Shown piece by piece: positions 45,784 through 54,861 of a stretch of 64,000 nucleotides of DNA. Location: contig JBALVL010000002.1 of assembly GCA_036961355.1 (NCBI GenBank), forward strand, positions 1 through 64,000, read 5' to 3'. The notes beneath the pieces were generated by a model. That model worked only from the letters and a program-made list of their open reading frames with translations, was not told the DNA's origin and did not search any database. This DNA comes from Motiliproteus sp036961355. GTDB lineage: Bacteria > Pseudomonadota > Gammaproteobacteria > Pseudomonadales > Balneatricaceae. How positions within the stretch are numbered: the stretch's first letter is position 1; every line of letters begins with the position of its first letter. The translations under genes were made by a program, and so were the position numbers.

Positions 45784-46650
45784 CTACACGGCTCGGACTT
45801 TGGCGGGCTCCACATTGCAGTCACCGTCGTCGGTTTCAACCGGCTTGCGGTGCTGGTCGATATCCTCGACCTTGCGTTGCTTTTCGTACAGAAAACTCAG
45901 TACCGCCTGGCGGTAGTGGTTGTAGCGCGGGTCGTCGGCTAACTGGATGCGGTTACGTGGTCGTTCCAGATCGATCTCGAGGATCTCGCCGATAGTCGCA
46001 GCCGGGCCGTTGGTCATCATAACGATACGATCAGACAGCAATACCGCTTCATCGACATCGTGAGTGATCATGATCACGGTGTTTTTGAGTTCGGTTTGAA
46101 TCTCCATCAGCGAGTCCTGCAGATGAGCACGGGTCAGCGCATCGAGCGCGCCGAACGGTTCGTCCATCAGCAATACTTTGGGTTCCATCGCCAGTGCCCG
46201 GGCGATTCCTACCCGCTGCTTCATGCCTCCGGAGATCTCGTCAGGGCGCTTGTCGATGGCATGATCCATATGCACCAGGCGCAGGTTGTATTCGATCCAG
46301 TCGCGCATCTCGGCTTTGGATTTGGTGCCTTTGAATACCTGTTTGACCGCCAGTTCGACATTCTCATACGCGCTGAGCCAGGGCAGTAAACTGTGATTCT
46401 GGAACACCACAGCCCGCTCTGGACCTGGCTCGTTGACCTCACGACCGTCCAGCAGCACACCACCGGTGGTGGCTTGATACAGCCCGGCGACGATGTTGAG
46501 GACGGTCGATTTACCACAACCCGAGTGGCCGATCAGTGAGACATACTCACCTTCAGCTATCTTCAGATCGACGTTGTCCAGCGCCTTAAATGGGCCGCTA
46601 GGGGTAGGGAACTCGATCGATACCTGGCTGATGTCGAGATGGGTTTTCAT
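45784..46650 (-). CDS. nrtC: Nitrate ABC transporter ATP-binding protein
   Basis: A 288-residue ABC ATPase of the NrtC/NrtD/TauB group. Walker A is GHSGCGKST near residue 42, the signature ISGGMKQRVGIARALAM near 140, Walker B KVLLMDEPFGALD near 160, and THDVDEAVLLSDR the H-loop. It lacks the substrate-binding-like C-terminal domain of cyanobacterial NrtC, so NrtD or NasD would be equally apt names. Third gene of nrtABC. Confidence 0.9.
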   Translation of the reverse strand: MKTHLDISQVSIEFPTPSGPFKALDNVDLKIAEGEYVSLIGHSGCGKSTVLNIVAGLYQATTGGVLLDGREVNEPGPERAVVFQNHSLLPWLSAYENVELAVKQVFKGTKSKAEMRDWIEYNLRLVHMDHAIDKRPDEISGGMKQRVGIARALAMEPKVLLMDEPFGALDALTRAHLQDSLMEIQTELKNTVIMITHDVDEAVLLSDRIVMMTNGPAATIGEILEIDLERPRNRIQLADDPRYNHYRQAVLSFLYEKQRKVEDIDQHRKPVETDDGDCNVEPAKVRAV

Positions 46651-46764
46651 AATTTTCTCCTGGGGGCGCTGCCTGCAATGATGGCTCCTGACCGCGCTCC
46701 GGGTTAATGCTTGTTGGCGTAAATGTTAGTGAGCTTTAATCCGTGGATCGAAGCAGGTCGGGGG

Positions 46765-47802
46765 TTAACGCAGCACTGCGGATTTGTCCCAAGACACACG
46801 GCGCTGTATCTGTAACATGACGCGGTCGAGCAGGTAGCCGATCAGTCCGATTACCAATACCGCAACCATGATTCTTCCCAGTGAGTTGGAGCTGCCGTTC
46901 TGAAACTCATCCCAGACGAACTTACCCAGCCCAGGATTCTGCGCCAGCATTTCTGCGGCGATCAGCACCATCCAGGCGATGCCCAGTGACAGTCGCAGGC
47001 CGGTGAACATCATCGGAATGGATGATGGCAGTACAATCTTGATGACATGGGTCATGAACGGCAGGCGCAGTACCTGGGAGACATTTTTCAGATCTTGCGA
47101 GATGCTGGAAACACCGACGGCGGTGTTGATCATGGTGGGCCACAAACAGCACAGGCTGACGGTGATCATGGATGTGACAAAGGATTTAGCAAACATCGGA
47201 TCATCGCTGACATACACCGCGCTGACTACCATCGTCACCAGCGGCAGCCAGGCCAGCGGTGATACCGGCTTGAATAGCTGGATCAGCGGGTTGAGTGCGC
47301 TATAGAGCGCACTATTAAGGCCGATCATGATCCCCACCGGGATCGCTATCAACGAGGCAGCAAAGAAGCCAGCCAACACCGTAACCAGGCTGGTGCCGAT
47401 CTGGTCAATAAAGGTGGGTTTGCCGGTGTAGGGGCGGACTCTTACCGTGGCACCGGGGTCGGTTTGCTGCAACTTGGCCAGCTTTTTCGCGTTGCGTACC
47501 TCCTGGCGTTGGTAGAAAGCGACCTCCTTATCGCGCTCGGCGCTGTGCTCCTGCAGCAGACTGACGCTCTGCTGGTAGACCTGCGATGGGCCTGGGAATT
47601 TACCCAGCGAGGTGTCGATGCTGTTAGCCGCGCCTTGCCAGATAAACAGAAAAATTAGTAGCCCGGCGACCGGCAGTGCCAGGGCTTTAAGCAGTAAGCT
47701 CGTTTTGCCGCGGCATTGTTCGGTAATTGCTTCAATCGCTGACGCGATCCAGTTGCCCTCTGGCGGGTTTGTGGATGTGTTGGATGTCGCTGAGCGGCTC
47801 AT
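46765..47802 (-). CDS. nrtB: Nitrate ABC transporter permease NrtB
   Basis: A 345-residue inner-membrane permease with about six or seven hydrophobic segments. The binding-protein-dependent transport motif with the EAA loop is near the C-terminus (VLPSSIPMMFTGLRLSLGIA). Between the first two segments is an approximately 80-residue hydrophilic part (QQSVSLLQEHSAERDKEV), found in proteobacterial NrtB. CGGAGATCAAT precedes the ATG. It lies between nrtA and nrtC. Confidence 0.92.
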   Translation of the reverse strand: MSRSATSNTSTNPPEGNWIASAIEAITEQCRGKTSLLLKALALPVAGLLIFLFIWQGAANSIDTSLGKFPGPSQVYQQSVSLLQEHSAERDKEVAFYQRQEVRNAKKLAKLQQTDPGATVRVRPYTGKPTFIDQIGTSLVTVLAGFFAASLIAIPVGIMIGLNSALYSALNPLIQLFKPVSPLAWLPLVTMVVSAVYVSDDPMFAKSFVTSMITVSLCCLWPTMINTAVGVSSISQDLKNVSQVLRLPFMTHVIKIVLPSSIPMMFTGLRLSLGIAWMVLIAAEMLAQNPGLGKFVWDEFQNGSSNSLGRIMVAVLVIGLIGYLLDRVMLQIQRRVSWDKSAVLR

Positions 47803-47900
47803 ATTGATCTCCGGGTCGGGCGGCCCCTTGGCGGGGTGCCCGATTCGATAACGCGTGAATGCAGATGGTTACTTGTTGGTAAATGAACGTTGCGACCGTG

Positions 47901-49268
47901 TTAGATCTGTTGGTCCTCTTTGAGTCCGATAGCAAACTTTTTCAGGTAGTCGTTAGGCTTCTTGCCGTCGTAGGTGATGTTGTCGATGAAATGCTTCTGT
48001 GGTTCGCGGAAGCCATCTTCGCTGCTGAACTCTGGGAAGTCGGCGGCGCTCATCTTGCCCTCTTCGATCAGCTCCATCGCCGCTTGCTGGTAGATGTCGG
48101 GACGGTAAACTTTCTTGGCGGTCTCCATGTACCAGCTGTCAGGCTTAGCCTCGGCGATCTGCCCCCAGCGACGCATCTGGCTGAGGTACCAGATCGCATC
48201 GGAGTAGTAAGGGTAGGTAGCGTTGTGGCGGAAGAACACGTTGAAGTCCGGGACTTCACGCTTGTCACCTTTTTCGTACTCAAAGGTACCGGTCATCGAG
48301 TTGGCGATCACGTCGTAATCGGCACCGACATAGTTTGGCTGCGACAGGAACTTAACCGCTTCGGGACGGTTAGCGTTGTTATCCGCATCGAGCCATTGAG
48401 CGGCACGAATCATCGCTTTGACGACGCGGATATGGGTGTTGGGATATTTGTCGGCCCACCCTTTGGAGACGCCGAAAACTTTCTCCGGGTTGTTCTTCCA
48501 GATCTCGTAGTCGGTTACTACCGGCACGCCGATCCCTTTGAAAACGGCTTGCTGGTTCCAGGGTTCGCCGACGCAGTAACCGAGAATGGTGCCCGCTTCC
48601 ATGGTAGAGGGCATCTGTGGTGGCGGTGTTACCGACAACAGCGCGTCGGCATTGATCTGGCCGCTAGTGTCGCCTTTGTGCGGGGCGTAGTAGCCGGGGT
48701 TGATACCGCCAGCCGCGAGCCAGTAGCGCAACTCGTAGTTGTGGGTCGAGACCGGGAATACCATCCCCATGTTGAACGGCTTGCCCTCATCCTTGTAGCG
48801 CTCGACCACGGGTTTCAGCGCGTCGGCCTTGATCGGGTGTACCAGCTTGCCGTCGTCGCCGACTGGGATGTTGGGCTTCATCTCGTCCCAAATTTTGTTG
48901 GAGACGGTGATGGCGTTGCCGTTCAGATCCATGCTGAAGGCGGTGATGATGTGGGCCTCGGTACCGTAACCGATAGTCGCTCCCAGCGGCTGGCCAGCCA
49001 GCATGTGGGCACCGTCGAGTTGGCCGTCGATAACCCGATCGAGCAGGACCTTCCAGTTAGCTTGAGCCTCTAAGGTGACGTAGAGACCTTCATCCTCAAA
49101 GAATTGCTTCTCATAGGCGATCGCCAGCGGTGCCATATCGGTGAGTTTGATAAAGCCAAACTTTAGGTCTTCTTTTTCCGGTTCGCCGATCGCGGCCAGC
49201 GCCGGGGTCGCAAGGCTCATGCTGAGCAGCACCGAGGCGATGGTGGTTTTCATTGTCGAGTGAATCAT
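47901..49268 (-). CDS. nrtA: Nitrate ABC transporter substrate-binding protein NrtA
   Basis: About 455 residues with a signal peptide (MKTTIASVLLSMSLATPALA). The CmpA/NrtA fold is clear: DLKFGFIKLTDMAPLAIAYE, AHMLAGQPLGATIGYGTE, STHNYELRYWLAAGGI and LGYCVGEPWNQQAVFKGIG, the last carrying the nitrate-contacting region. It delivers nitrate to NrtB in the periplasm. The ATG at 49268 has GGGAGA seven bases upstream; a TTG at 49283 and an ATG at 49253 are alternatives. First gene of nrtABC, behind an ANTAR-type leader and a sigma-54 promoter. Confidence 0.95.
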   Translation of the reverse strand: MIHSTMKTTIASVLLSMSLATPALAAIGEPEKEDLKFGFIKLTDMAPLAIAYEKQFFEDEGLYVTLEAQANWKVLLDRVIDGQLDGAHMLAGQPLGATIGYGTEAHIITAFSMDLNGNAITVSNKIWDEMKPNIPVGDDGKLVHPIKADALKPVVERYKDEGKPFNMGMVFPVSTHNYELRYWLAAGGINPGYYAPHKGDTSGQINADALLSVTPPPQMPSTMEAGTILGYCVGEPWNQQAVFKGIGVPVVTDYEIWKNNPEKVFGVSKGWADKYPNTHIRVVKAMIRAAQWLDADNNANRPEAVKFLSQPNYVGADYDVIANSMTGTFEYEKGDKREVPDFNVFFRHNATYPYYSDAIWYLSQMRRWGQIAEAKPDSWYMETAKKVYRPDIYQQAAMELIEEGKMSAADFPEFSSEDGFREPQKHFIDNITYDGKKPNDYLKKFAIGLKEDQQI

Positions 49269-49330
49269 GGCTGTTTCTCCCAAGGTTTAAGTAAAAAAAT
49301 TGTCTGGTTAGTACCGCCTCGCTGCCAATG

Positions 49331-49441
49331 AAAAAGGCGACTGGCCGGTAATCGTTGTGTGGGCAACGATCACAAGCCAGGCGCCTTTGCCTGCGGGTGG
49401 GGTATCGATACTGTTGTTTGTGCGACGCACCGTCGTTGGTG
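49331..49441 (-). promoter_or_regulatory. NasT (ANTAR) antitermination leader of nrtA
   Basis: On the minus strand, hairpin P1 is CACC-AACGAC-GGTG (49441-49428) and hairpin P2 is CAGGC-AAAGGC-GCCTG (49393-49378). Both have six-base loops with A at position 1 and G at position 4, the ANTAR target rule. The P2 loop and 3' arm are also the 5' arm of a terminator: AAAGGCG-C-CTGGC (49388-49376) pairs with GCCAG-T-CGCCTTT, ending in TTTTT at 49331. P2 and the terminator cannot form together. nasT is encoded 1.4 kb away. Confidence 0.8.
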
Positions 49442-49462
49442 TGATGTCGATGCTTGTTACAC

Positions 49463-49478
49463 AGCACAACCTGTGCCA
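49463..49478 (-). promoter_or_regulatory. Sigma-54 promoter of nrtA
   Basis: On the minus strand TGGCACAGGTTGTGCT, GG and GC exactly 10 bases apart. Start site near 49451, so the ANTAR leader lies within the transcript. Upstream, up to 49760, I see only half-sites (GGTGCG near 49503) and no gene. Confidence 0.8.
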
Positions 49479-49760
49479 TGTTTTTAACTTGTTGTTTTAA
49501 AAGGTGCGTCTGTTTGTTTGTGTTTCTGGATTAATGTTTTTGCTCTGTTGCGCTGCAGCACGAAAGAGATTCGCCCCAGTCTGGCGCAGCCGTTTTTCGC
49601 TATCGCAGGGCTAACTGGAGTCGACGAGGAGTCAAGGTTGGCGCTGGGATTAATTGGTTACATCGAGCGACGGACTATCGTTGCCAGCATCTTGGAAGGG
49701 TCATAAAGCATCGCTAATCCACGGCCGGGGGTAGCGATTCTGATATGAATGCGGGGGGTA

Positions 49761-50810
49761 TCAGGCGGTAACAGTTTCATCCAGTTGTGCGGTCGCCTGG
49801 TCGTATAGGTCGCTACGATAAACCTGCTTGAGCTTAGCGTTTGCCTGCGCTTGAGCTATCGTTGGCAGTTGCCGGGCGAGGTTCATCTGATTGAGTAGCC
49901 AGGCCCCATGATCGCTGCACGGACGATTGTTAAGGGGCTGGGAGAACTGTTGGTACAGCGGTGCCTGGCCCCAGTGATTATGGTAGCCGGCTGCCAGTAG
50001 AGGCTGCAGGATCCGGTCAAGGTAGGGCGGCAGTGCTAACATCTGTAACAGGTCGGGGTTGTCTTGATTGTTGCTGATCCAGTGACACGCTTGCAATAAC
50101 GCTTTGGTTAGCTGCAGATGGGTCTCGGGGTTGGCTGCGGCCCACGCTGAACTGACTGCAAATACCTTCTCGGGCACCTCTGGCCACAGCTGCTGACCGG
50201 TAGCGACGATCAGGCCGCAACCTTGCAGTACCGCCAGCGAGTTCCAGGGTTCGCCAACGCAGAAACCGTCAACCTCTGAATGGTCGAGAGCTGCTAGCAT
50301 TCGTGACGGTGCTATCGCCACCATTTCAATATCCAGGTCGGGGTTGATCGCTGCATCGCGGAGCCAGCTACGCAGCTGATAGTGGTGGTTGGAGTAGGGG
50401 TAGACCGTAGCGAAGATAGGCTTTCGAGACAGCGTGGGCAGCAGCTTTTTAAGCGCTTTCGCCATTGTTTTGGGATCGTTTTTGCCGCCGCTGTGCAGCC
50501 GTAGCTGTTCGAACAGTTCGGAGGAGCAACTGATCGCGTTGCCGTTTCGGCTCAGTGTCAGCGCCGTCTCCATAGCGGTCGGCTGTGCGCCCAAACCGAT
50601 GGTGGCGGCCAGCGGCATTGGGGCCAGCATCTGGGCACCTTGGTAGACCCCGTAACCGACCTTGTCGCGTATTGATGACCAGCTTGAGGCTTTTCACAGC
50701 GTGACATCTAGCCCCTGTTCACGAAAGAAGCCTTGCTCGCGGGCCACCACTAGCGGGGCACAATCGAGCAGCGGGATAAAACCCAGTTTAAGGCGGTTCG
50801 GATTCGCCAT
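49761..50810 (-). pseudogene. nasS: Nitrate sensor NasS, interrupted by an in-frame TGA
   Basis: NasS is a soluble NrtA-like protein that binds nitrate and otherwise holds NasT inactive. Reading from ATG 50810 gives LKLGFIPLLDCAPLVVAREQ and QGLDVTL, then TGA at 50696-50694 (codon 39), and the same frame continues with KASSWSSIRDKVGYGVYQGA, AQMLAPMPLAATIGLGAQ and FCVGEPWNSLAVLQGCG to the stop at 49761. No base is missing, so one C-to-T change (CGA to TGA) explains it. There is no signal peptide, as expected for cytoplasmic NasS. An internal ATG at 50630 could give a product lacking about 60 residues. Pseudogene, sequencing error and readthrough are all possible. Confidence 0.85.
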
Positions 50811-50862
50811 TATCGACTCCTGTTGGTTCGGCGGCTGCCGTTTTCAGCGATTCTAGCGGCAG

Positions 50863-51489
50863 TCATAATCGCTGCAAAATTTGAATAACATCCGTGGCTA
50901 CTTCGGCGATACGTTGGCTTCGGTCCATCGCCAGTTTGCGCAGCGTACTGTAAGCCTGCTCTTCGTCGCAGCTTTGATGTTTAATCAGTAACCCTTTGGC
51001 TTTATCGATCAGGCTACGATCGGCCAGCTTGGTGCGAGTCTGATCCAACTGCTGGCGTAGTGACTGGAACTGTTCGAACTGGGCGATGGCCGAGTCGATA
51101 ATCGGGCGCACCCGGTCGGGTTTCAGCCCGTCGGCGATATAGGCGCTGACCCCGGCGCTGATCGCCGCTTTGATGGTGCTGCTGTCGCTATCCGCTTCGG
51201 CAAAAAAGACCACGGGCCGGGGGTGATTACGGTGCATGACGGCCATACTCTCCAGCGTGTCACGGTCAGGATGGTCCATATCGATAATGACGATATCCGG
51301 GCGTAAACGTTCTACATGACGACTTAATTGGTCCGAATTATCCAGATGGCCGAGCACCCGATAGCCTTGCCTGTTCAGGCTATCGATCAGCGTCTTGGCA
51401 CGTTGTGGCTCGTCGTCAATCAGCAGAACCTCAATAGCTGGGGCTGTCGCGTATTGCTCATTGGCTTTGATGGGGCTGCGGTTCTTCAT
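50863..51489 (-). CDS. nasT: ANTAR antitermination regulator NasT
   Basis: A 208-residue response-regulator-like protein. The N-terminal receiver-like domain (about 18-130) has VLLIDDEPQRAKTL and the Asp in IVIIDMDHPD. The C-terminal ANTAR RNA-binding domain (about 145-205) has LIDKAKGLLIKHQSCDEEQAYSTLRKLAMD. NasT binds paired hexaloop hairpins in mRNA leaders and prevents termination; in NasS-NasT systems NasS releases it when nitrate is present. The leader of nrtA contains a matching target. It precedes nasS by about 50 bases. Confidence 0.93.
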   Translation of the reverse strand: MKNRSPIKANEQYATAPAIEVLLIDDEPQRAKTLIDSLNRQGYRVLGHLDNSDQLSRHVERLRPDIVIIDMDHPDRDTLESMAVMHRNHPRPVVFFAEADSDSSTIKAAISAGVSAYIADGLKPDRVRPIIDSAIAQFEQFQSLRQQLDQTRTKLADRSLIDKAKGLLIKHQSCDEEQAYSTLRKLAMDRSQRIAEVATDVIQILQRL

Positions 51490-51581
51490 ATCTGTTGCTA
51501 ATGCACGATGCGTGCCCGAGAACAGGGCTTGTGGCTGAAAGCGGGGTGCGATGTGTTGTTTTCGCTACATCGTAAAGGTGA

Positions 51582-51597
51582 TGGCACAGTGTTTGCT
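51582..51597 (+). promoter_or_regulatory. Orphan sigma-54 promoter pointing rightwards
   Basis: TGGCAC-AGTGT-TTGCT matches the sigma-54 consensus at every key base. No gene lies downstream on the plus strand; the next gene is convergent. It could drive a small RNA or be a chance match. Confidence 0.5.
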
Positions 51598-51647
51598 ATG
51601 TGGTTAGTGGGGAGCACCTTTTTTTTGCCTGCTAGCGGTTGATGATC

Positions 51648-51680
51648 AAAAAACAGCCGATTAGTGGCTGATATCGGCTG
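51648..51680 (-). terminator. Intrinsic terminator of the cytochrome operon
   Basis: On the minus strand CAGCCGAT-N11-ATCGGCTG followed by TTTTTT, about 140 bases after the stop of the multihaem gene. Confidence 0.82.
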
Positions 51681-51819
51681 ACGTCCAGTGCGCTTCGTAG
51701 CACCGATGTGGGTCTGTTTTGCTGCAGTTGCACAAAGTTGGCGCAGGGTGGTGGCATGATCCGGACTTCATTGAATTTCCTTAAGCGTATAGCGATTGAT
51801 TGGTGTGCGAGCTAGCGTC

Positions 51820-54800
51820 TTACTTGATGCGGCTGTGCAGTTTTTGCAACTCGATGATCGGCGGTACCGGTAACTCGGTCACCTTCTGCCGCACGATATC
51901 GGTCACGGCCTGCGGATAGATCCGGAAAAGCAAACGGATATCGATGTTGAACGGCGGACGGATATGCTCGGGCAGGTCAAAACGCTCGACACGCGAGCTG
52001 TCGGCGGCGATACGGGAGTCGCTGAGCAGTTTTTCATAGCGCCAGAACAGCAGCCCGACCGGTTTGCCGTCGGCGTCACCGAACACTTTCATAAATAGGC
52101 GGCTACCTTCGGGTAGATGGCCCTCATCATTGGCCACGCCGCTACTGTAAAGCAGGTTACCGTCGTCGTCGGTGACCTTGACCTCAAGCCAGAGTTGGCG
52201 GAAATCGGCAACACCGGTTGGCAGGGCATGACCGGCGCCGCGATTGTGAACTTCCACCTCCAAGCTACCCTGCACCAGCCGCTGCTCAACCTCGGCTGCC
52301 GTTTTAAGCAGTTGAATGCTCATCCGTTCCTGCTCGGCGTTGCGCAGACCGACCAGGTGGTGGTTGGCGCCGGTGAACTGGTGCGTCACCAGATTATCCT
52401 GTATTACGCCGCCATCGGTCGCCAATCCGGGCTGGGGTTGACCAATCTTGTCGATATCGCCGACCAGATGGCAATCGATACAGCCGCGGTGCTGTTGCGG
52501 GTCATCGGGAGCGTTGAACGATGACTTGGCCCACTCGCCCCAAGTATCGACAATCAACGCACCGGATCCGGGGGTGAATTCATTGTGGCAACCCTTGCAA
52601 TATTTCTCATCTTTGTAGAACGGTTGTAGGTACGACTTGGCATGCACTTCGGGTGCAGCATTGATCTGTTTATCACCGAGCCAGCGGGCAGCGGCGACCG
52701 GGTTCTCTTCCAGCAAGTAACGCTCGCGGGACTGCAGGTCGACGGTGTAAGGGGCGTTACCGCCGGGGTCTTCAATCTGAGTAATACGGTGGCAGAACAG
52801 ACAGCCGGTGCCTTCGTCCAGATCAACTTTGCCGGCGTCGTAGGCTTGTTCTATCGAAGTACCGCCCTGTTCAAACATATGGTTGTCGCTGCCCCGGAAC
52901 GGCAGACCCGAGGTCAGCCGTTGTGGCGAGTGACAGCCCATGCACCAGCGTCGTATCGGTTCGCCTTCGGCGGCGGCCGCAACATCTTCCATCACCCGAT
53001 AATAAGGGTTGGACTCGCCCATAAGCCGATGGTTTGAGTCGACCCACTGGTTGTACAGGTCGCTGTGGCAGCGGCTGCAAGCGACCGAACTTGTCCATTC
53101 GCTGGGGTGTACCTGCTTGTTGTTAGGATCGTCTGACTTGATCCGTAGCCAGGTGGACAGGTTGGGCAAGTTTTGCGGCTGGGTAATAAAGCTCTGTAGC
53201 TGAGCGGCCATCGCTTTGGCTTGATCCTGTAGCTGGGCCGGATCGGCGTCGGGATCGATTGCGATAGCGGCGTCACGATCGTCGCGGCCCATACCCCCCT
53301 GAGTGTCCTGAATAATGCGGATCAGGTCGGCGCGGGTATCGGTGGCCAAAAATGATTTAAGTTTAGCGTGGCCCGGTACCGCGTTGATTTTTTTATCCTG
53401 AAAGTGACCTTCGACCAGAAAGCGGTTGCTGAAATTGAAGCCGTCGAGATGGCAACTGCTGCAGCTCATCCAGAAATCACCGGCCATCGGTGTGCACGGT
53501 GAATCGCTGGTGTTGGCGCTGTGGAACAGCCGGGTACCATTGCGTGTCTTGGCGTCCAACGGATCGTTGGCAACGGTTTTAAACAACGGGTGTCTATCGA
53601 GTTTGACCCGAGCGAAGCTGGATGAACCGCCGCGTGTCAGACGGGTGATGTCCTGACTCATGGCGTTCTGAACGTAGAGCAGATCGTCCTGAACCAACAG
53701 CCCACGCGGGTTGTCGCCCGGCAGGTGACGCAGAATCTGGGTGACCTGTGCGCCGCCCTGCGATTGTTTACCCTGGCGCCGTTTGCTGCGCTTTTTATTG
53801 GGTTTACTACGGCGAGACAGGTCCACCACCATCAGATCTTCGCTACCGGCCAGGGTGATGTAGAGCTTCTTACCGTCGGCGGAAAACTCGGCGTCGGCAG
53901 GGTTGCTGACGATCCGGGTGCGGTTGGCGTTGTCGATGATGTTGATCTGGCGGAATAACTCTTTGCGCTGGTCGATCAGCTCGTGTTCGTTGCCGAGGGT
54001 CAGATCGATCACCGATACCGCCGGGAAAATGGTCGACTGGAACTGAAACGGATGGTCGAAGTTCCACAGCAGATGGGGCAACCAGGCCTCACGGCCATCC
54101 GGGCTGATAGCAATGTCATCGAGGAGGCGGGGTAGCCCTTGGGAGACAAACTGATCGTCAACTTGCGACACGGCCAGATCGATTCGTTTGAGCAATCTCG
54201 AATCGCGGGCCGAATCGAGGGCCGGCCCGCTGGCCGATGCCATCGCGCCAAGGTCGTAGATCGACAGCTGGCCGGTCATCGAATGGCTAACCAGCAACCG
54301 GTTGTCGGCGGTGATCGCCAGCCCCCGGGGCGTGTCGGCGGTTGTTAGTGTTTGCTGGATGTTGCCGTCGTGGTCGACCGCAATTAATCGAGCATCTTCA
54401 AACTCGCTGACCCAGAACCAGCGGTTGAGCGAATCGTAAACCACCGCAAAAGGGCGGCTACCGGTCGTGACGCGATGGCGCACGGCCAGGGTCTGTGGGT
54501 CGAGCAGCAGTAGCTCTTGATCGAGATACGAGGTGACGGCCAGCAGCGTACCGTCGTCATTGAGCGCGATTCGGCGCAGATCGCGCCCCAGAGTGACCTC
54601 TTGCTGTTGTTGTATAGGTAGTTGTGTCGATGATTGTGTGGACAGTTGCGTAGATGGCAGTGTCGATAGCTGAGTCAATTGCTGCGTGGACTGCTGTTGG
54701 TCGACGTCGAGCAAGGTGCGGGTCAGGCTGCCGCCGTCGAAGTTGGCGGTGTAGAGGTGGCGGCCATCGTTGGATATCAGGATAGAGCTGCTCGACTGCC

Positions 54801-54861
54801 CTGCCTGCGCGGTGATTGGCAGGCTCAGCATCAATAACAGAGTAAGGAACGTACGATTCAT
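51820..54861 (-). CDS. Beta-propeller multihaem cytochrome c (six haem sites)
   Basis: A 1013-residue secreted protein. The signal peptide ends near QAG (about 21). Residues 22-400 look like a YVTN-type beta-propeller (SILISNDGRHLYTANFDGG, GRDLRRIALNDDGTLLAVTS, DIAISPDGREAWLPHL). A low-complexity Gln/Ser/Thr insert lies near 55-88. Six CxxCH haem motifs follow at about 467, 595, 640, 687, 755 and 794 (CSSCH, CSRCH, CMGCH, CLFCH, CKGCH, CIDCH); the first resembles a di-haem peroxidase-like domain and the rest a cytochrome c554-like cluster. A beta-rich C-terminal domain closes the protein. Probably a periplasmic or surface redox enzyme; the substrate is unknown. Its ATG overlaps the previous stop by four bases. 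Confidence 0.9.
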   Translation of the reverse strand: MNRTFLTLLLMLSLPITAQAGQSSSSILISNDGRHLYTANFDGGSLTRTLLDVDQQQSTQQLTQLSTLPSTQLSTQSSTQLPIQQQQEVTLGRDLRRIALNDDGTLLAVTSYLDQELLLLDPQTLAVRHRVTTGSRPFAVVYDSLNRWFWVSEFEDARLIAVDHDGNIQQTLTTADTPRGLAITADNRLLVSHSMTGQLSIYDLGAMASASGPALDSARDSRLLKRIDLAVSQVDDQFVSQGLPRLLDDIAISPDGREAWLPHLLWNFDHPFQFQSTIFPAVSVIDLTLGNEHELIDQRKELFRQINIIDNANRTRIVSNPADAEFSADGKKLYITLAGSEDLMVVDLSRRSKPNKKRSKRRQGKQSQGGAQVTQILRHLPGDNPRGLLVQDDLLYVQNAMSQDITRLTRGGSSSFARVKLDRHPLFKTVANDPLDAKTRNGTRLFHSANTSDSPCTPMAGDFWMSCSSCHLDGFNFSNRFLVEGHFQDKKINAVPGHAKLKSFLATDTRADLIRIIQDTQGGMGRDDRDAAIAIDPDADPAQLQDQAKAMAAQLQSFITQPQNLPNLSTWLRIKSDDPNNKQVHPSEWTSSVACSRCHSDLYNQWVDSNHRLMGESNPYYRVMEDVAAAAEGEPIRRWCMGCHSPQRLTSGLPFRGSDNHMFEQGGTSIEQAYDAGKVDLDEGTGCLFCHRITQIEDPGGNAPYTVDLQSRERYLLEENPVAAARWLGDKQINAAPEVHAKSYLQPFYKDEKYCKGCHNEFTPGSGALIVDTWGEWAKSSFNAPDDPQQHRGCIDCHLVGDIDKIGQPQPGLATDGGVIQDNLVTHQFTGANHHLVGLRNAEQERMSIQLLKTAAEVEQRLVQGSLEVEVHNRGAGHALPTGVADFRQLWLEVKVTDDDGNLLYSSGVANDEGHLPEGSRLFMKVFGDADGKPVGLLFWRYEKLLSDSRIAADSSRVERFDLPEHIRPPFNIDIRLLFRIYPQAVTDIVRQKVTELPVPPIIELQKLHSRIK

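Larger units (their letters stand above)
51490..51819. other. Intergenic region between nasT and the cytochrome operon end
   Basis: No gene is seen. It holds the orphan sigma-54 match, an inverted repeat (CGATGT/ACATCG near 51549-51571) and the minus-strand terminator at 51648-51680. Confidence 0.55.

Noticed and set aside
45690..45995. A 101-codon plus-strand open frame at the end of nrtC
   Set aside because: Antisense to nrtC and arginine/proline-rich as typical for shadows.
47883..49073. A 396-codon open frame on the plus strand inside nrtA
   Set aside because: It is fully antisense to nrtA, has no ribosome site or family motif, and its composition is that expected of the complement of a GC-rich coding frame.
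51502..51517. GGGCACGCATCGTGCA, a sigma-54-like match pointing at nasT
   Set aside because: The predicted start site would fall about two bases before the nasT ATG, leaving no leader, and the first base departs from consensus.
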